A stretch of 64,000 nt of DNA from Hawksworthiomyces lignivorus (GCA_002917075.1 NTMA01000012.1:124001-188000); one strand, 5' to 3'. Positions 30,491-42,378 are shown, counted from the first letter of the stretch. The notes: generated from the sequence alone by a model not told the origin. Program-made: numbers and translations.

Positions 30491-33136
30491 TCAAGCTCTT
30501 CTCAGCCTCTCATAACCGACTATGTTCTTGGCGGCACCGTACCAACCCAGCCGTTGCCTTTGCCAAGCCATGGCGTATGATCCATTCGGTTGCTGCTGTA
30601 CAATAATAGTCGGCTGGCCAGAAGCCCCTAGAGTAGATGCGAACACAGGTCTATGTCCTGTTTCTGCAGCACCATGATGACTAGATTCAAAGGCCGGGGG
30701 CGGTCCCATACTAGACACCACCGGCGGCGGAAGCGACGCGTTCTGTCGGCGGTCCCTACGAGGAGACACGTAGACGAAGGGGTTTGGTACTCCAAATTTG
30801 CGCCGCCGTCGAGCAGCCGTAATCGGGGTTTGAATCTCGGCATTTCCTACTTCGACAACGACAGGCCGTCCCGTAGATGTCGCTGTGGATGTCCGAAGTG
30901 CTCCGTTAACTGGCTTGCTTGCTTGTGCTGCTTCCTGTGGTTCAGAAAGCCGATAATAAGTCGGACCTTCTGGCCCGGAACTGGGGGCTACACGGACTCG
31001 GGCATGACGCTTATCATGGTAAGTATCATGGCGGACTGCGCTCGTCACTGGTTCCGTCTCGATTTCTGAGTCTACATCTGAGCCAAACTTGTCCAAGACG
31101 GTCTCTGCTGCATTAGCTACTGCAGCAATAGCAGCTGAAGGAATCGCCTCCCCCTTCTTAATTGCATTTTGGAAGCTCTCGTGATCCATCGGCTTCCACA
31201 CGTACACACGACGAATATCGTCGGCATAAATGATCAGGAGAGTAAGAAACGTTAGAGGAATCGTAATGGCCCAAAAGACCCAGAAAGAAGAATTATTTGG
31301 ACCATAAGGATCCGACATGGACATGATTCCTGCGACGATCGAGAAGGGCAGTAAGATCCCGCCCATGTACGTAACCCTACTCAGCGCATCCTGACCTTGA
31401 GGCGCTGAACTCAAGTTCTCGGAGGAATCAGCAACAGTCGAAGAAGGAGCTGTGACGACACCAGTGTCTTCCCCGGCTGCTGCTGGACTGCGTGTGGCCA
31501 CGCCGTCGACATCATCCACTGCAATTGCATCGACAGCGAATGCTGAGCCTAGAGGGGGAGGCAAGACTGTTCTTGTATTTGAGAAGGCGGACGGCGGCTT
31601 CCGTTGCCGCAGCGGAAGTAGGACAACAAGACGCCCTAGGCGAGAGACCAGAGCCTGCCAGTCTTCAGATGACGTAGTGAATGGGTCGTCGACAGGCCGA
31701 AGCTCCTCAAATTGAGATTTTCCAGGAACGTTCGTATATGCTTTTGCTAATCGCTGTTGCAGGAGGCGGTGTCTCTTCTCGTGCATACGAGAGACGGCAA
31801 GGTTCTGCTCCAAGTATTGTCCCATATTCCAGTAGAGTTTTCTGTTGGCGTGGGATCTGGTTCGGTCGGTATAACCCAGTGTGTCCAAAAAGTCCATCCA
31901 TTGTTCATATGCAAGTTGCGAGATTGCATTATGAAGAATATCAGCTATTGATGAAGAAGTAGGCAAGGGTCCGGACTTGTCAATTTCAAACCCAACACCA
32001 TAGTCCGGTGAGACTGTATCATCCATAGCATCGAGAAGGGCGTCTTCTAGAGCTGTTGACGACGGACTGCGGTCTAGAACAAGCACATTGGCACGCGGTC
32101 CTGTCCATAGACTAGCACGACAAAAGATAACCACAAAATTATTGCTGTCATCTTCCTTGGGGGCAGCTGGCAACAATGAAGCAGAAGCCCTCATGACATC
32201 CGCTGTTTTGTCATCCTGGCCCCGCTCTAATCTCGTTCCACTGTCTTCGTTTAACTCACGGGTGTCGCTCCACCCCGAGCCGGGCATTGAGGTGGTGACT
32301 TTTTTCTCTGCTGTCTCTGTGGTCATGGGTGCCACTAGATTTGAGATGGCGGTTGCAGCCGAAGTTGTCTTCGCCTGGTCTTGGGGCATAACATGGACGT
32401 CACCAGGGAGGCCAACATGGGTCCGGCTTACACATACTGTGAGAACTTGCGGATACACATAAGAGCTCGCTTCAAACGATGCACGATTGACCTGCCTACG
32501 CCAAGATCGGTCCTCAGGCCGATATCGTTGGCCTGCTTTGTGGGCAGCTAGAAAGTCTGGGTCGACGTCCAAAGCCGCGCAGATGGTGCGATTCATGTTG
32601 CCGTTGTCGGTGTCACGGACAATAAATAATCGGCTGGAGGTAGATGTAGATGCTGTCGCCGCCGCCGCCGCCGCCACGTCTCTGTCGCAGCCCCATGCAC
32701 GGCGTAGGGTGTCCGCGCTCGGCATACTATCTTCGCCACTACTTCTCCCCACACCACTGTTTTTACCCTCTGCAGTGTCTATATCGAGTACTGTACGCTT
32801 ACATGGCATGTAAGGCCCCCATTCGAGGGCATATGCTGTGGGCGCAGGGTCTGGCGTGGCAGCATCGTCAAAGTCACTGTCGGCGGCCTTACTGCTGTCA
32901 GATAGCTGCGAGTATGGCATGTAAGCATCGTCTTCACGTCCAGATTGCACATATTGCCGTCGTGGCTTCTCCTGGCCTTGTCCTCGTCCAGATGGGGCCG
33001 ATATGAAAGATTTATTCGCTGGACCGGTAGACGTGACACCAGACGCAGGCGTGATCGGCCCAGGCCGACTCGCTCTCGCAGTCCCTGGGGTTGGGGCACT
33101 CGAGACTGTTGCTAAACCCTCTCTCTCATCCTCCAT
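30491..33136 (-). CDS. CorA-like two-TM membrane protein lacking GMN
   Basis: This intronless frame encodes 881 aa from ATG 33136 (MEDEREGLATV). Ten more in-frame codons lie upstream but start at TTG. The N-terminal 290 residues are mostly disordered, apart from a segment around RLFIVRDTDNGNMNRTICAA resembling the soluble part of fungal CorA-like proteins. Residues about 380-560 form a helical region (YEQWMDFLDTLGY, HEKRHRLLQQRLAKAY). Two closely spaced transmembrane helices follow at about 600-620 (GGILLPFSIVAGIMSMS) and 633-655 (FWVFWAITIPLTFLTLLII), then a DDIRRVYVWKP turn and a long disordered C-terminal tail. The architecture fits CorA/ZntB-type proteins, but the universal GMN filter motif after TM1 is replaced by GIMSMSDPYGPNNS. 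Ion transport is therefore uncertain, and many fungal relatives are of unknown function. Confidence 0.75.
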   Translation of the reverse strand: MEDEREGLATVSSAPTPGTARASRPGPITPASGVTSTGPANKSFISAPSGRGQGQEKPRRQYVQSGREDDAYMPYSQLSDSSKAADSDFDDAATPDPAPTAYALEWGPYMPCKRTVLDIDTAEGKNSGVGRSSGEDSMPSADTLRRAWGCDRDVAAAAAATASTSTSSRLFIVRDTDNGNMNRTICAALDVDPDFLAAHKAGQRYRPEDRSWRRQVNRASFEASSYVYPQVLTVCVSRTHVGLPGDVHVMPQDQAKTTSAATAISNLVAPMTTETAEKKVTTSMPGSGWSDTRELNEDSGTRLERGQDDKTADVMRASASLLPAAPKEDDSNNFVVIFCRASLWTGPRANVLVLDRSPSSTALEDALLDAMDDTVSPDYGVGFEIDKSGPLPTSSSIADILHNAISQLAYEQWMDFLDTLGYTDRTRSHANRKLYWNMGQYLEQNLAVSRMHEKRHRLLQQRLAKAYTNVPGKSQFEELRPVDDPFTTSSEDWQALVSRLGRLVVLLPLRQRKPPSAFSNTRTVLPPPLGSAFAVDAIAVDDVDGVATRSPAAAGEDTGVVTAPSSTVADSSENLSSAPQGQDALSRVTYMGGILLPFSIVAGIMSMSDPYGPNNSSFWVFWAITIPLTFLTLLIIYADDIRRVYVWKPMDHESFQNAIKKGEAIPSAAIAAVANAAETVLDKFGSDVDSEIETEPVTSAVRHDTYHDKRHARVRVAPSSGPEGPTYYRLSEPQEAAQASKPVNGALRTSTATSTGRPVVVEVGNAEIQTPITAARRRRKFGVPNPFVYVSPRRDRRQNASLPPPVVSSMGPPPAFESSHHGAAETGHRPVFASTLGASGQPTIIVQQQPNGSYAMAWQRQRLGWYGAAKNIVGYERLRRA

Positions 33137-34616
33137 TATATAAAGGGGTTGATGGGAGGTATGCAAAGTTCAAAAAAAGGGTGTATTATGAATTTCTGCT
33201 TCGAAATGATGCCGTGCATGCTGACGACAGAAGATACCGAAGGACGAAACTGCATACGCTGTGGGAATTTGTAGGAAATCTAAGAGCATATATGTATTAA
33301 AGATGCCACCTGCTGGACATTGGGGGAAATCGTTGGGATCACAACAGAAAGGAAACGGAGACGGAAGGTGAAAGAGAAGTGATCCTGTCAAAATCTAACT
33401 TCTTGAAAGGTTGAACGTCCTCGCAATTTTCATGTGGCACCCCTGTAAATTGGATGGCGCGCTGGCCGACACTCACAGCCGCATCGTCCCTAACAGGAAA
33501 CTAGCTGCAGGATTGCACTTTGTGAGCCAACCAAAACGAAGAGACGTCTTCGGGTTTCGTTTGGATTTTGCTGTTTGCTCTTCATCTTTCTCTTCCTATC
33601 TTCTCCTTTCCTGCTCGTTAAACTGTTGCGTCGAAAGAGAAGGGCAGCAAGGCTAAAAGAAAGCGTTTTAGAGAGGCGCATAATCAAAATACGAAATTCA
33701 CCAGCGCCAGGCCACTATGGTATTTAATAATAATATGCACCGGATCAATCATACTGCCCACTTGCAAATATTATATGCCGGGAGTGCAGTCTCTTCCCAC
33801 GGTCTTCGCGACGGCATGCTACTGACGTTGAGTTGAGAGTCTCAAAAGAGATACGTCTCGAATCATAAAAAAACAACACTGAAAATGACTAAATTCAATT
33901 CAATTCTCTTCCTGTGTCCTAGTAACGCCAAAATCAGGAGAGACGGCAAGATGGATAAGGAGATGCAAGAAAATACAGATCGGAGAACAATAACATGAAA
34001 AAGAAAGATAATAATAATGCCACAAAATATGAAAACGATACGAAAATACAATGAAGATCGTGTCAATGATCCACCCTTACCCCGTTCCATCTGCAAGTGT
34101 TTCTTTATATAGTAGTTGGCGTAGACAGAAAGGACAGAACAGGACTAGTTGGTACAATGACAACCTGCTGCTTCCCTCCTCCTTTGACCTCTTTTTTTGT
34201 ATCTCTTCTTCACCCCAGATTTCTTGTACACCATACCTCATCATTCGCACACTGGAAAGGTAATGGCGAGGTGCGTCCCATGTAAATCCTGACTTGAGAG
34301 GCATGTAACCTCCGCTTCCTTATATAGCCAACATCTCTTGTTGTCATCTTCAATACACTCTCAGCATGCTATTGCCTTATCCTCCTCCTATACTATCTGC
34401 AGAAATAAAATAAAAAACACGAAGAGACGCGCCATTGTTACCCATGAAATGAAACAACTCACACAGAAAGTGAGCCAGGAAGACAAAACACGGAAGACCC
34501 GGAGCGAAGAGAAACAACAAAATGAAAGAAATGCCGAGCATGCCTATCACTCATACTTTCCCTTTTTTCATGAATCGCTTCGCTTTCTCGCACAGACTGC
34601 TCCCCCTTGTTGAGTT
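33137..34616. promoter_or_regulatory. Intergenic region, CorA-like promoter / NRC-2 3' side
   Basis: Two minus-strand genes flank this 1.48-kb segment. The 33.5-33.7 kb part is pyrimidine-rich on the plus strand. No supported exon or RNA gene is seen. Confidence 0.45.
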
Positions 34617-37600
34617 TTATGTGCTATACAAGTCGTTGTCATCACCATCATGGTGCAGCGTCACACTGTTGAACTCCTCGAAGGGGTCCACAATGTCATT
34701 GCCCGGTGTCGCCAGCCCACTATCTAGTGGAACACCTTTCACTTTCATAGGGCGAGATCCGCTAATGTCCACGCTTTCGCTTTCCTTCACGTTCCGGAAG
34801 TTAAGGGTGTCGATTCCCTTGCCCTGATTTGGTACAATCGGAGGCTTCATGTGCCGAATCAGCGCCCACTGTGTCGTACGGAAAAAGGGGTGCGCCTTGA
34901 TATCCGAGGCGCCTGCTCGGGCGCCTAGTCGCCGGTTCTCGTCTTTGATCAGCAGCTTCCGAATCAGAGATTTGCAGAGGCTATAAAAGCAAAGTCAGCA
35001 GGGAAAGACAGAAGATTCGAGTCTAGAGGATGAGATAGGTGGGGGGCGAGTGAGGCTTAAAAGGACGTAGGGAAAGAAAAGACTCACTTGGATATTTGTG
35101 GTGCGCCAGCGTGGTCAGGGAAGGGGATCTCTTCCCGAAGGATATTCGCGAACGTTGCGTTCCGGTTCTTCCCTTTGAACGGCGTGGTACCATACAACAT
35201 CTCGTAGATCAAGATGCCTAGCGTCCACCAGTCAACCGCACTTGTGTGGCCGCTGCCCTTAATCACCTCAGGCGCAATATACTCTTCTGTTCCAACAAAC
35301 GAATTTGTGCGGAAGTTGGCGATGCAAGACTTGGTGTCGATGGTCGGCAGCGAGGAAGTGCTGGCGCCGTTCTTGCCAATGATCATAGTCGGCTTGCCAC
35401 CCGAGTCCGACTGCTTTGACAAATCGAAATCCGATAGCATAATGTGCCCGGACTGGTGCAACAAGATATCTGGGAAACAAAGCGTCAGCATTAACGAATG
35501 GAACTATGTCTTCTCCCTCTTTCTGTGCTCTCCTGCTTCTTCTTTTTTTTTTTTTTTTTGTAAAACAGCAGAACGTACTCTCTGGTTTCAAGTCCCGGTA
35601 GATAAAGCCCATCAGGTGCAGGTACTCCAGCGCTGCCGTGACTTCAGCAGCATAAAACCGAGCGTCGTCTTCTGGAATACACTTGCCGGGGCGGGTCTGT
35701 AGGGCTCGGAAAAATTCACCACCACTGCAATACTCCATGCACAGATACAAGTAGTCTTCGGACTGGAAAGAATGGTAGAGGGTAACGATGAACGGGTGGT
35801 TGCTGGTAGCGAGGATCTCTTGCTCGGCGAGAGCACGCTTAATCTTGTTGCGCTTGATCATCTCCTTCTTGCTCAGAACTGCAAATAGCATGAATTAGCA
35901 TTTTCATAGAGATGCTTCTTGAGGATGGAGAGTGAAGACAACACTAAAAATGACACTAATCCAAGGGCCCAGTAACATACCTTTCATGGCGTACAAGCGG
36001 CCGCTTTTCTTTTCACGCACAAGATAGACTTTGCCCACATCTCCTTTGCCAATAAGCTTAATTTTATCGAAGCTTTGTGGGCCAACTTCGACATTGCGGA
36101 CTTTGATGGAGTTCGAGCTGTACGTCCTCCTAAACGCCAGCGGCGAACGGCCCGGCACGGGCAGGGCGCCCAGTTCGTCCTTGTCAACGAGGCCATTGCC
36201 GTTGGCGCTGTCTGCCAGCGTTGGGCTGCTAGCAACGCTGGCGGCGCTGGCACCCCCAGCTCCTAGTGCGGCCATCCTCTTTGCGTCTATCAGGCCAAGC
36301 CCGCTCGAATTCTTCATCATGACAACGGGCTCTTTGCCTAGCTCGGCGGTGGCCGGGCGCTCATCGCTGTCATTGCTGTTGACGCTGTGTGCAAGAGACG
36401 ACGGGATAAGACCAGCAGCGCCGGTGCCCTTAGTAAAAAGGCCTTGCGCATTGGGTGCGCTGGCCACGCGGCGGAGCTTACGGGCCAGCTCTTCCTTGGA
36501 GGCGGTGGTGGTCCGTTCGCCATTCGCCGCTGCCGCTGCGGCGGCAGCTGCGGAGCCTGTGGTCAAGTTGCTGGTTCCGTTCGGAGCCGTCACCTTTAAA
36601 TGTGGCGTGTCGGGGGGGCTCGGCGGCTCGGAGCCTTCATTGTGATGGCGGATACCTGGCTGGCCCTGGTGAGCAAAGTAGGGATTCGCAAGGGCAGTAG
36701 GGCTGAGCGCCTCCTCAAGAATGTTGCCCTCGCTGGCAACGGTCGTGGATCGAAGGCGACCGACAGTAGTGAAGAATTTCGACTGGCGGAAGGATGTTTT
36801 ACTGGTGCCATTGTTGTCGACTTTGAGCGAGAGGCCGCCTTTCTCGCTTCGGTCGTGGCCTCCTTTTTCGCTAGTGTTAAGGCTGCCGTTGCTGCCGTGG
36901 TCGGAGGAGCTGTTGATGCGGAAGAAGTTCTTCAGTTTCTGGGGAAAGTGGTTGTTCCCATTGTGGCTGTTGCTGTTGTTGTGGTTGTTGTTGCTGCTGC
37001 TGCTGAGGCCGCCAATGACGGACTTTGCGTTTAAGGACGGCATTGTAGGAGAGGCGCCGTGCTCATAACGCCTGGGCCATGACGTACGAGCCAGTTTTGC
37101 TGTGGGAGGAGGAGACGGATGGGAAGACGAGCCGGTGAAGAGAGAAGACGAAGGGGATGCGAGAGATGGAGTATTGTGCCAGCGGGATGTCGTCAGGCAT
37201 GCAGTTGTCGTTATACCCGAACCCAAGGAAGCCGGCGACGTCTGTGCGAGCGGCTGCGGAAGTACAAGGTGGAAGGGAAAGGAGGTGCGTCGAGGCTGCT
37301 GCAGCGGTTGGTGCCGGCGTTGCTGCTGCTGCTGCTGAGAGAAGGGAGGACTGGAAAACGAGAGTGACGATGTGTGTTCTTCGACGAGCAAGGGAACTGG
37401 TGTCACAGTGACGGCTGCCGAGCGAGAAGAGAGGGGACGGGAAGGAGGAGGAAATGTCGCTGTTGACTCGGAGATGGTGGTGGAGGAAATGACAGTGGTA
37501 AAGGTGGACGTCGAAGACGACGAGGAGTGGGTGATGGTGGCAGTGGAGGAGAAGGAGGAGGTAGCGATACTACGATCGGAAGGGCTAGGAAGAGGAGACG

Positions 37601-37778
37601 TACTCTCAGAAGAAAGATTAGGAGAGGAGGGCCCACTCTTGCGGCGAAGAAGAAGGAAACGGCGCTGTGGAGCGACAATGGCAGAATTGCGCGGATTGGC
37701 AACATTCCCAGCAGGGTGGTGGTAGTGGACGACAGTGGAATTGGCTGTGGCGGCGGTGGCGGCGGAGGTTCCAGGCAT
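34617..37778 (-). CDS. nrc-2: AGC serine/threonine kinase NRC-2 (Fpk1/Kin82 family)
   Basis: Exons 37778-35981, 35878-35579, 35469-35088 and 34980-34617 give 947 aa. An internal start at 37043 ([13 protein letters not shown], 702 aa) may be the conserved one, because the first 245 residues are Ser/Thr/Pro/Gln low complexity. The kinase domain has the glycine loop GKGDVG (577-582), lysine 599 in LYAMKVL, the catalytic loop YRDLKPEN (693-700), DFD (713-715) in place of DFG, and the TEEYIAPE block ending near 767. DFD and a roughly 40-residue activation-loop insertion are features of the NRC-2/Fpk1 and plant AGC-VIII kinases. A hydrophobic PFEEFNS motif lies near the C-terminus. NRC-2 in Neurospora controls entry into conidiation, and yeast Fpk1 regulates phospholipid flippases; a role in polarity or development here is inferred. 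All three introns fall within the kinase domain. Confidence 0.95.
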
Positions 37779-40593
37779 GGCTAACGCGTTTTAGGCGATA
37801 GTGCGCTGCATCCACTGCTGCACCCTCTGTACGAGGTGTGCATCCACTGAAAGTGTTGGGACTAGCACGTTACGGGTCAGCAAGAAACGGAGCCGCTAGC
37901 GCTCTTCCAAAAGTTGGACTGGGTTGGCTCTCAAGATTAGAAAGCGTCCTTTTCCCCCTTCGTCTTCTGATCGTGTTACAAATGGTCTTTAGAGAGACAA
38001 GAGGACAAGAGACCCAAGGGCACATAAAAAAGAAAAGTCAAGAAATATAGCGTCGAGACGCCTTACTTGACTGAAAAAAAGGCCTGCAGAAGGGAGAACA
38101 AAAAGACTAGGACAAGACGGAAAAAAAAAAAAGAAAAGAAAAGGAAGAAAACAATAAACAGAGGAGGAACCGAAGGCTGAAGAACACCACGCCTATTATG
38201 AAAGAGATGGTTTTCCTTTTTTCCTCTATCGAGATTCGAGGCCATTTAACCCGGATATTTCTTGCTAATTCGCGAATTTCGTTCTAGGGACTCCGTAGGT
38301 ATCAAGCTCTGGGTTAACTATACTTTTTCATCCTATGTCTGTGTTGAAAGAGTTGCATCCGCGCTTCAAATGAGAAAGGACATCTCAGGAAAATAGAATC
38401 TACATACATCACGTCAAGAAATAGAAGAGAAAGCAACAAGATATGAAAGTTACAACCTGAATTTAACAGTATCGGTTAGGATTTGGGGACAGAAAACGGG
38501 ATTGGAATGGGCTCGCTGTTCCCACGAACTATTTCGTATGTTTACAGTTCCACTACTCTCGTCAAGAGAGTGTTTTTGTCATCTTGTCTCGTTTCTTTTT
38601 CCTTTTTCAAATTTTGCTTGGTCTTGCTATTTTGTTTCTCCCCCAGATACCGGCAAATCGGCGCTCTAGACGATACTCTCCCCCACCATCTCTCTCCGGA
38701 AGTAGATCAGAGAGCACCAAAGAATGTTAAAAGGTCCAGGGAACACAAGGCCTTGGCTGCAGTGGCCTAGGCCCTGTCTACGATTAGCCTAGCGTCCTGG
38801 CAGGTGAGGGGGGGAGGCCGAATATGTATGTACACACAACGTGGTGTTCAATCAGTCAGGGCCTGAGAGAGAACAAAAGGAACAATCCTTCACAGCAGCG
38901 TGGTTGAGAAGACTGAAGCAAAACGGAAGATTAAAGCGAACGGAGAATGTGTTTACTGAAACGTCAAACCTCTCCTATTTGCCACGCTTCATTCTACGTA
39001 TGTTGTTCGTAAAGCACGTACAACTGCGGGATAACACGTGTTTCCGAAAACGGCAGAACATGGAAAAAAGGAAGCAGGTAATATATATCTCAAGATACGA
39101 GTTCGATCCCCAGTCCTTTTCTTGGGAATGGTATGTTTCTGGGCAGTTGGGAGGGCTGTCGCCAGTGACAACACCTTCCGAACAGGGATGAGTACATCTC
39201 CGTTTTTCTTAGGGTCTCGCTGTGAGCACACCATTTATTCTCTGCTCTGTATCTTTCGGGTGTGCCTCGCCAACTATTAGGGGACGAAGAGATGCCTGTG
39301 GATGATAATAACAAAGCATTCAAGACAACGGAGAATGACAACTCCCCCCACACAGTTTATCTCTTCGAGTGGTCTCGTTTTTTTTCCCGCTTTCACCCCC
39401 CTCCCCCCTTCCAAAGCCGACTCATCATTTCACCGAAGCCAAAGAAAGCGACCAAAGCATCAGCTAACAGCCGTCGTATATCGGACATCAACCGGCTGAG
39501 CCCGGCTGACAAATGCAACAGAAACCTGGACTCGTCCCCCCTTATTTTCACTGCCCCCTCCGCCGTTTCTCCTCTTTTTTCTCCCTATTATGAATGCACT
39601 GCTGAGGTGCGTATCGCCGCAACATCCCTTGTACAAGGAATGGCCCCGTAATCGTAAAGTACCACTCGTCTGTATGTCAGCGACAAGAGCAAAGTTTCTT
39701 CCCTTGCCAGAGCTCATGCTTCCAGGCAGAACAATCTCAACTGGTCTATAATCCGGTCTTGCCGTGCTTCCTTCAAGTTACGCGTAAGCCCTGCTGAAAT
39801 CTCTTTGAGCAAGCGACTGAAAATAGAGTCTGGAATACTATAATCCGTCTCCTTTCTCCTGCATGACGTCAACTTTTCAGAACACGATACTGGCTTTACT
39901 ATATTATTCCCATTAGCATATGGGGCGGAGCTTATTGTCGGAAGGCGGCGGGCTACACGGGCGCTTTTTATAAGACTATCAAGGCAATCACAAAAATATT
40001 ACATCGTCAGGGGATAAGCAGAGACAGTATCTTGACATCGGAAAATCTTCTTCAATTCTGTTGCAACTCTTGGTTCGGCCAGCGTACACACTCACGAGTG
40101 CGCAAGACTCAACTTACCAAGAATATACAAGAGAAGTAATCCTGATGCTTCACTCTCGGCGGCTTCAGGGGAAGAGCACATTACAGAAAATACGACGCCC
40201 ACTACACATCCAACTATCTAACTAGAACAAACATTGTTGTGCCTGTTATGTTTTAAGTGCGACTACTAATTGAAACGTCTTCCACAGATTGGAGTTCACA
40301 ATCGGCGGTGCCGATTGATGCAGCGCGCATTCGGTGGTTATGAATCCTTTGTTATTGGTTTTCCTCTCAATATTACCTTTTTCTGCCAAGTGGGCTGTCA
40401 AGCACTAATTTGGATTGAGGGGACCAAATCTTCCCCATGCTTTATCAAGCTTCTTTCGCACCACTTCCTCTAGTCATATACATATATGTAAAATGGATAG
40501 CGAATACTACCTTTCTTGTAGAAAAAGAAATCAGTTTAATCATGGCAGGTTGCTCTAGCCTCGATTCAGGCGCCATCTGAAGTATCACTGCTC
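37779..40593. promoter_or_regulatory. 2.8-kb intergenic region, NRC-2 promoter side
   Basis: Two minus-strand genes flank this region. About 37.99-38.18 kb is purine-rich on the plus strand (pyrimidine-rich on the NRC-2 sense strand), consistent with a leader. Short frames such as 39262-39651 show no motif. A T-arm-like GTTCGATCCCC at 39110 does not fold into a tRNA. Confidence 0.45.
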
Positions 40594-42378
40594 TTATTGC
40601 GTCTGTCGGTACATCTCTTTCAATTGGCGAACTTGGTCTTCACGAGTCTGAATCAAGGCTGCCGACTCTAGCAGTGGGTCCCGAAGCAGCGGCGTGACTT
40701 GCCTGCCCTGATCGTCAAGAAGATATAGCGGTAAATCTTGGGGAGGATCGTCTAAAGCTACATAAATTGGCGTATGATCTGCAGCATCCGTAGAGCTAAC
40801 AGCATTGCTGGAAGCGTCGTCATCTGTTCCTGGAAGAGCACTGTGTTTTGTTGCCTTTATCGTTGACATAGATGTAACATATAACGGCAGCTGGGGGCCC
40901 ATGTGGCCGTTGTTAGCAAACCCGTCTCCTCGGTGCCATTGTATTGGCGTAAGGTGATAGTACTCCATATGTCCCAGAAATGATTCTGCGCTCGTTTTGC
41001 CATCTAGCCTGTCATCTTCCCCCACCGCCGCTTCTTGATAGAATTCAATAGGAGGTACCTGGCTGGCGCACCGTCGCCACTGGCACGTCTTGGCTGACCG
41101 TCCATGAACAATAACAAGATGTCTCCGCAGTGTCTCCATATTTTGCAGCTCGGCACGGCATCCAGCCCATTGGCACACAAACGGCTCGAACACTGCCGTG
41201 CTATTCAGGAAGATGGAGCGCTGGACAGATTTGATGGAAGGCAGCGGCGGCCGCCCGGGTCGTTTTGTGAGTACGTAATTCGGTCTGGGCTTGTTCAGGA
41301 CCCGAGGCCGCCCACGTGGCCTGTTCTCCCTCTCGCTCATTCCTTCTCCTCTCTCTCGTCGTTTTTGGGGGGACCGCGGAGGGAGAAGAATCGTACTTGG
41401 CGCCTCTCCTTCGATTCCCATGTTGCGTAGTGCCACATCACGGTAGGACATGCCCGGTTTCCAGCCCTTGGGTCTTCCGCCCTTGATTCGTATGTCTTTT
41501 GCCGTATTGGAGCGCCGACCAATAGCGACAACAGTTGATGACGGGGGTTTCACATGCGCTGCACCGATGGGGCCACTACTATTGCCAGCAGGTAAATACG
41601 ATGGAATAGGAATGGAGACCGATAGCGCGGAGGCTTGGCTTGGTGTCAAAGGAGGCTGATGATGCCTGGACTCGGGGCTTAAAGCATCAATGTTGACAAT
41701 GGGCCAGTATAATGATGTCTCCGTCTTGCCAATGTCATTGCTATCTCCTGAAATCCGAGAGACTCGCATACTAGGATTGGACGCACTTGTGATTCTCTGG
41801 TGGACGCCATTTCCGATATTCCTCTGGCCTTTGTATCCCGGGTCTAGGTCTGACATTATGAGCGGCAAAGCGTCCTGTTCGTCATCGTCTATATTTGCCC
41901 CCTCGTCCATTCCCGTCACGTCTGGTGCCAATGTCCTTATACTTCCCAGTTGCTCGACCAACGTTGATTCGGGCAGTCCAACTTCGAGCCGTGTACGTCT
42001 AGGCGTGGGGACGGCATTCTTAGCAGCAGCTATGAACGCCACCGGCGTTTGTTGCTGTGGTTTGTTGAAAGAAACGTCTGTGCTATGCTTGTATGGCATG
42101 AATGTTGGTGTCGTTGAGGGTGACGACAGCGGAGGACGGCCATGTGGTAAATGAACAGGTAGCTGCTGCGATGTAGAGCCTTGGCTGTTGCTAAAGCTGT
42201 CTCTTTCTGCTGACCGGCTTGGATTGTTCGTAGACGCATTAAATACGTCTGAGGATGGTGCTGCCAACCCTCGACTTTGGTTAACTGCATGCCAGGCGCT
42301 AATCGAGCGCGGTTGGCTCAGCGAAGCTCTCGTCCCATCGGCACGTTGAGACGGCAGCTGCTGCTGCTCAAATGGCAT
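40594..42378 (-). CDS. AT-hook and C2H2 zinc-finger nuclear protein
   Basis: This intronless frame encodes 594 aa from ATG 42378 (MPFEQQQLPSQR). Three AT-hook-like basic motifs are visible at about residues 298-306 (GGRPKGWKPG), 350 (RPRGRPRVL) and 370 (KRPGRPPLPS). They are followed by a C2H2 finger at about 400 (C-x4-C-x12-H-x4-H in CQWAGC...RRHLVIVHG). A second finger-like unit (CQWRRC ... HMEYYH) has a long insertion between its Cys and His pairs. The N-terminal 240 residues and the C-terminal 130 are Ser/Pro/Gln-rich and probably disordered. The combination points to a chromatin- or DNA-binding protein. The CxW-type fingers resemble those of AEBP2-like chromatin proteins, but that is only a resemblance. 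A TATATA lies about 75 nt upstream on the sense strand. Confidence 0.75.
   Translation of the reverse strand: MPFEQQQLPSQRADGTRASLSQPRSISAWHAVNQSRGLAAPSSDVFNASTNNPSRSAERDSFSNSQGSTSQQLPVHLPHGRPPLSSPSTTPTFMPYKHSTDVSFNKPQQQTPVAFIAAAKNAVPTPRRTRLEVGLPESTLVEQLGSIRTLAPDVTGMDEGANIDDDEQDALPLIMSDLDPGYKGQRNIGNGVHQRITSASNPSMRVSRISGDSNDIGKTETSLYWPIVNIDALSPESRHHQPPLTPSQASALSVSIPIPSYLPAGNSSGPIGAAHVKPPSSTVVAIGRRSNTAKDIRIKGGRPKGWKPGMSYRDVALRNMGIEGEAPSTILLPPRSPQKRRERGEGMSERENRPRGRPRVLNKPRPNYVLTKRPGRPPLPSIKSVQRSIFLNSTAVFEPFVCQWAGCRAELQNMETLRRHLVIVHGRSAKTCQWRRCASQVPPIEFYQEAAVGEDDRLDGKTSAESFLGHMEYYHLTPIQWHRGDGFANNGHMGPQLPLYVTSMSTIKATKHSALPGTDDDASSNAVSSTDAADHTPIYVALDDPPQDLPLYLLDDQGRQVTPLLRDPLLESAALIQTREDQVRQLKEMYRQTQ

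Noticed and set aside
36600..37034. 144-codon ORF opposite NRC-2
   Set aside because: It is a reading of the low-complexity NRC-2 N-terminal region on the wrong strand.
39095..39125. tRNA-like T-arm (GTTCGATCCCC)
   Set aside because: The flanking bases do not form a five-pair T stem, and no D-arm or acceptor stem is found at the right distance.
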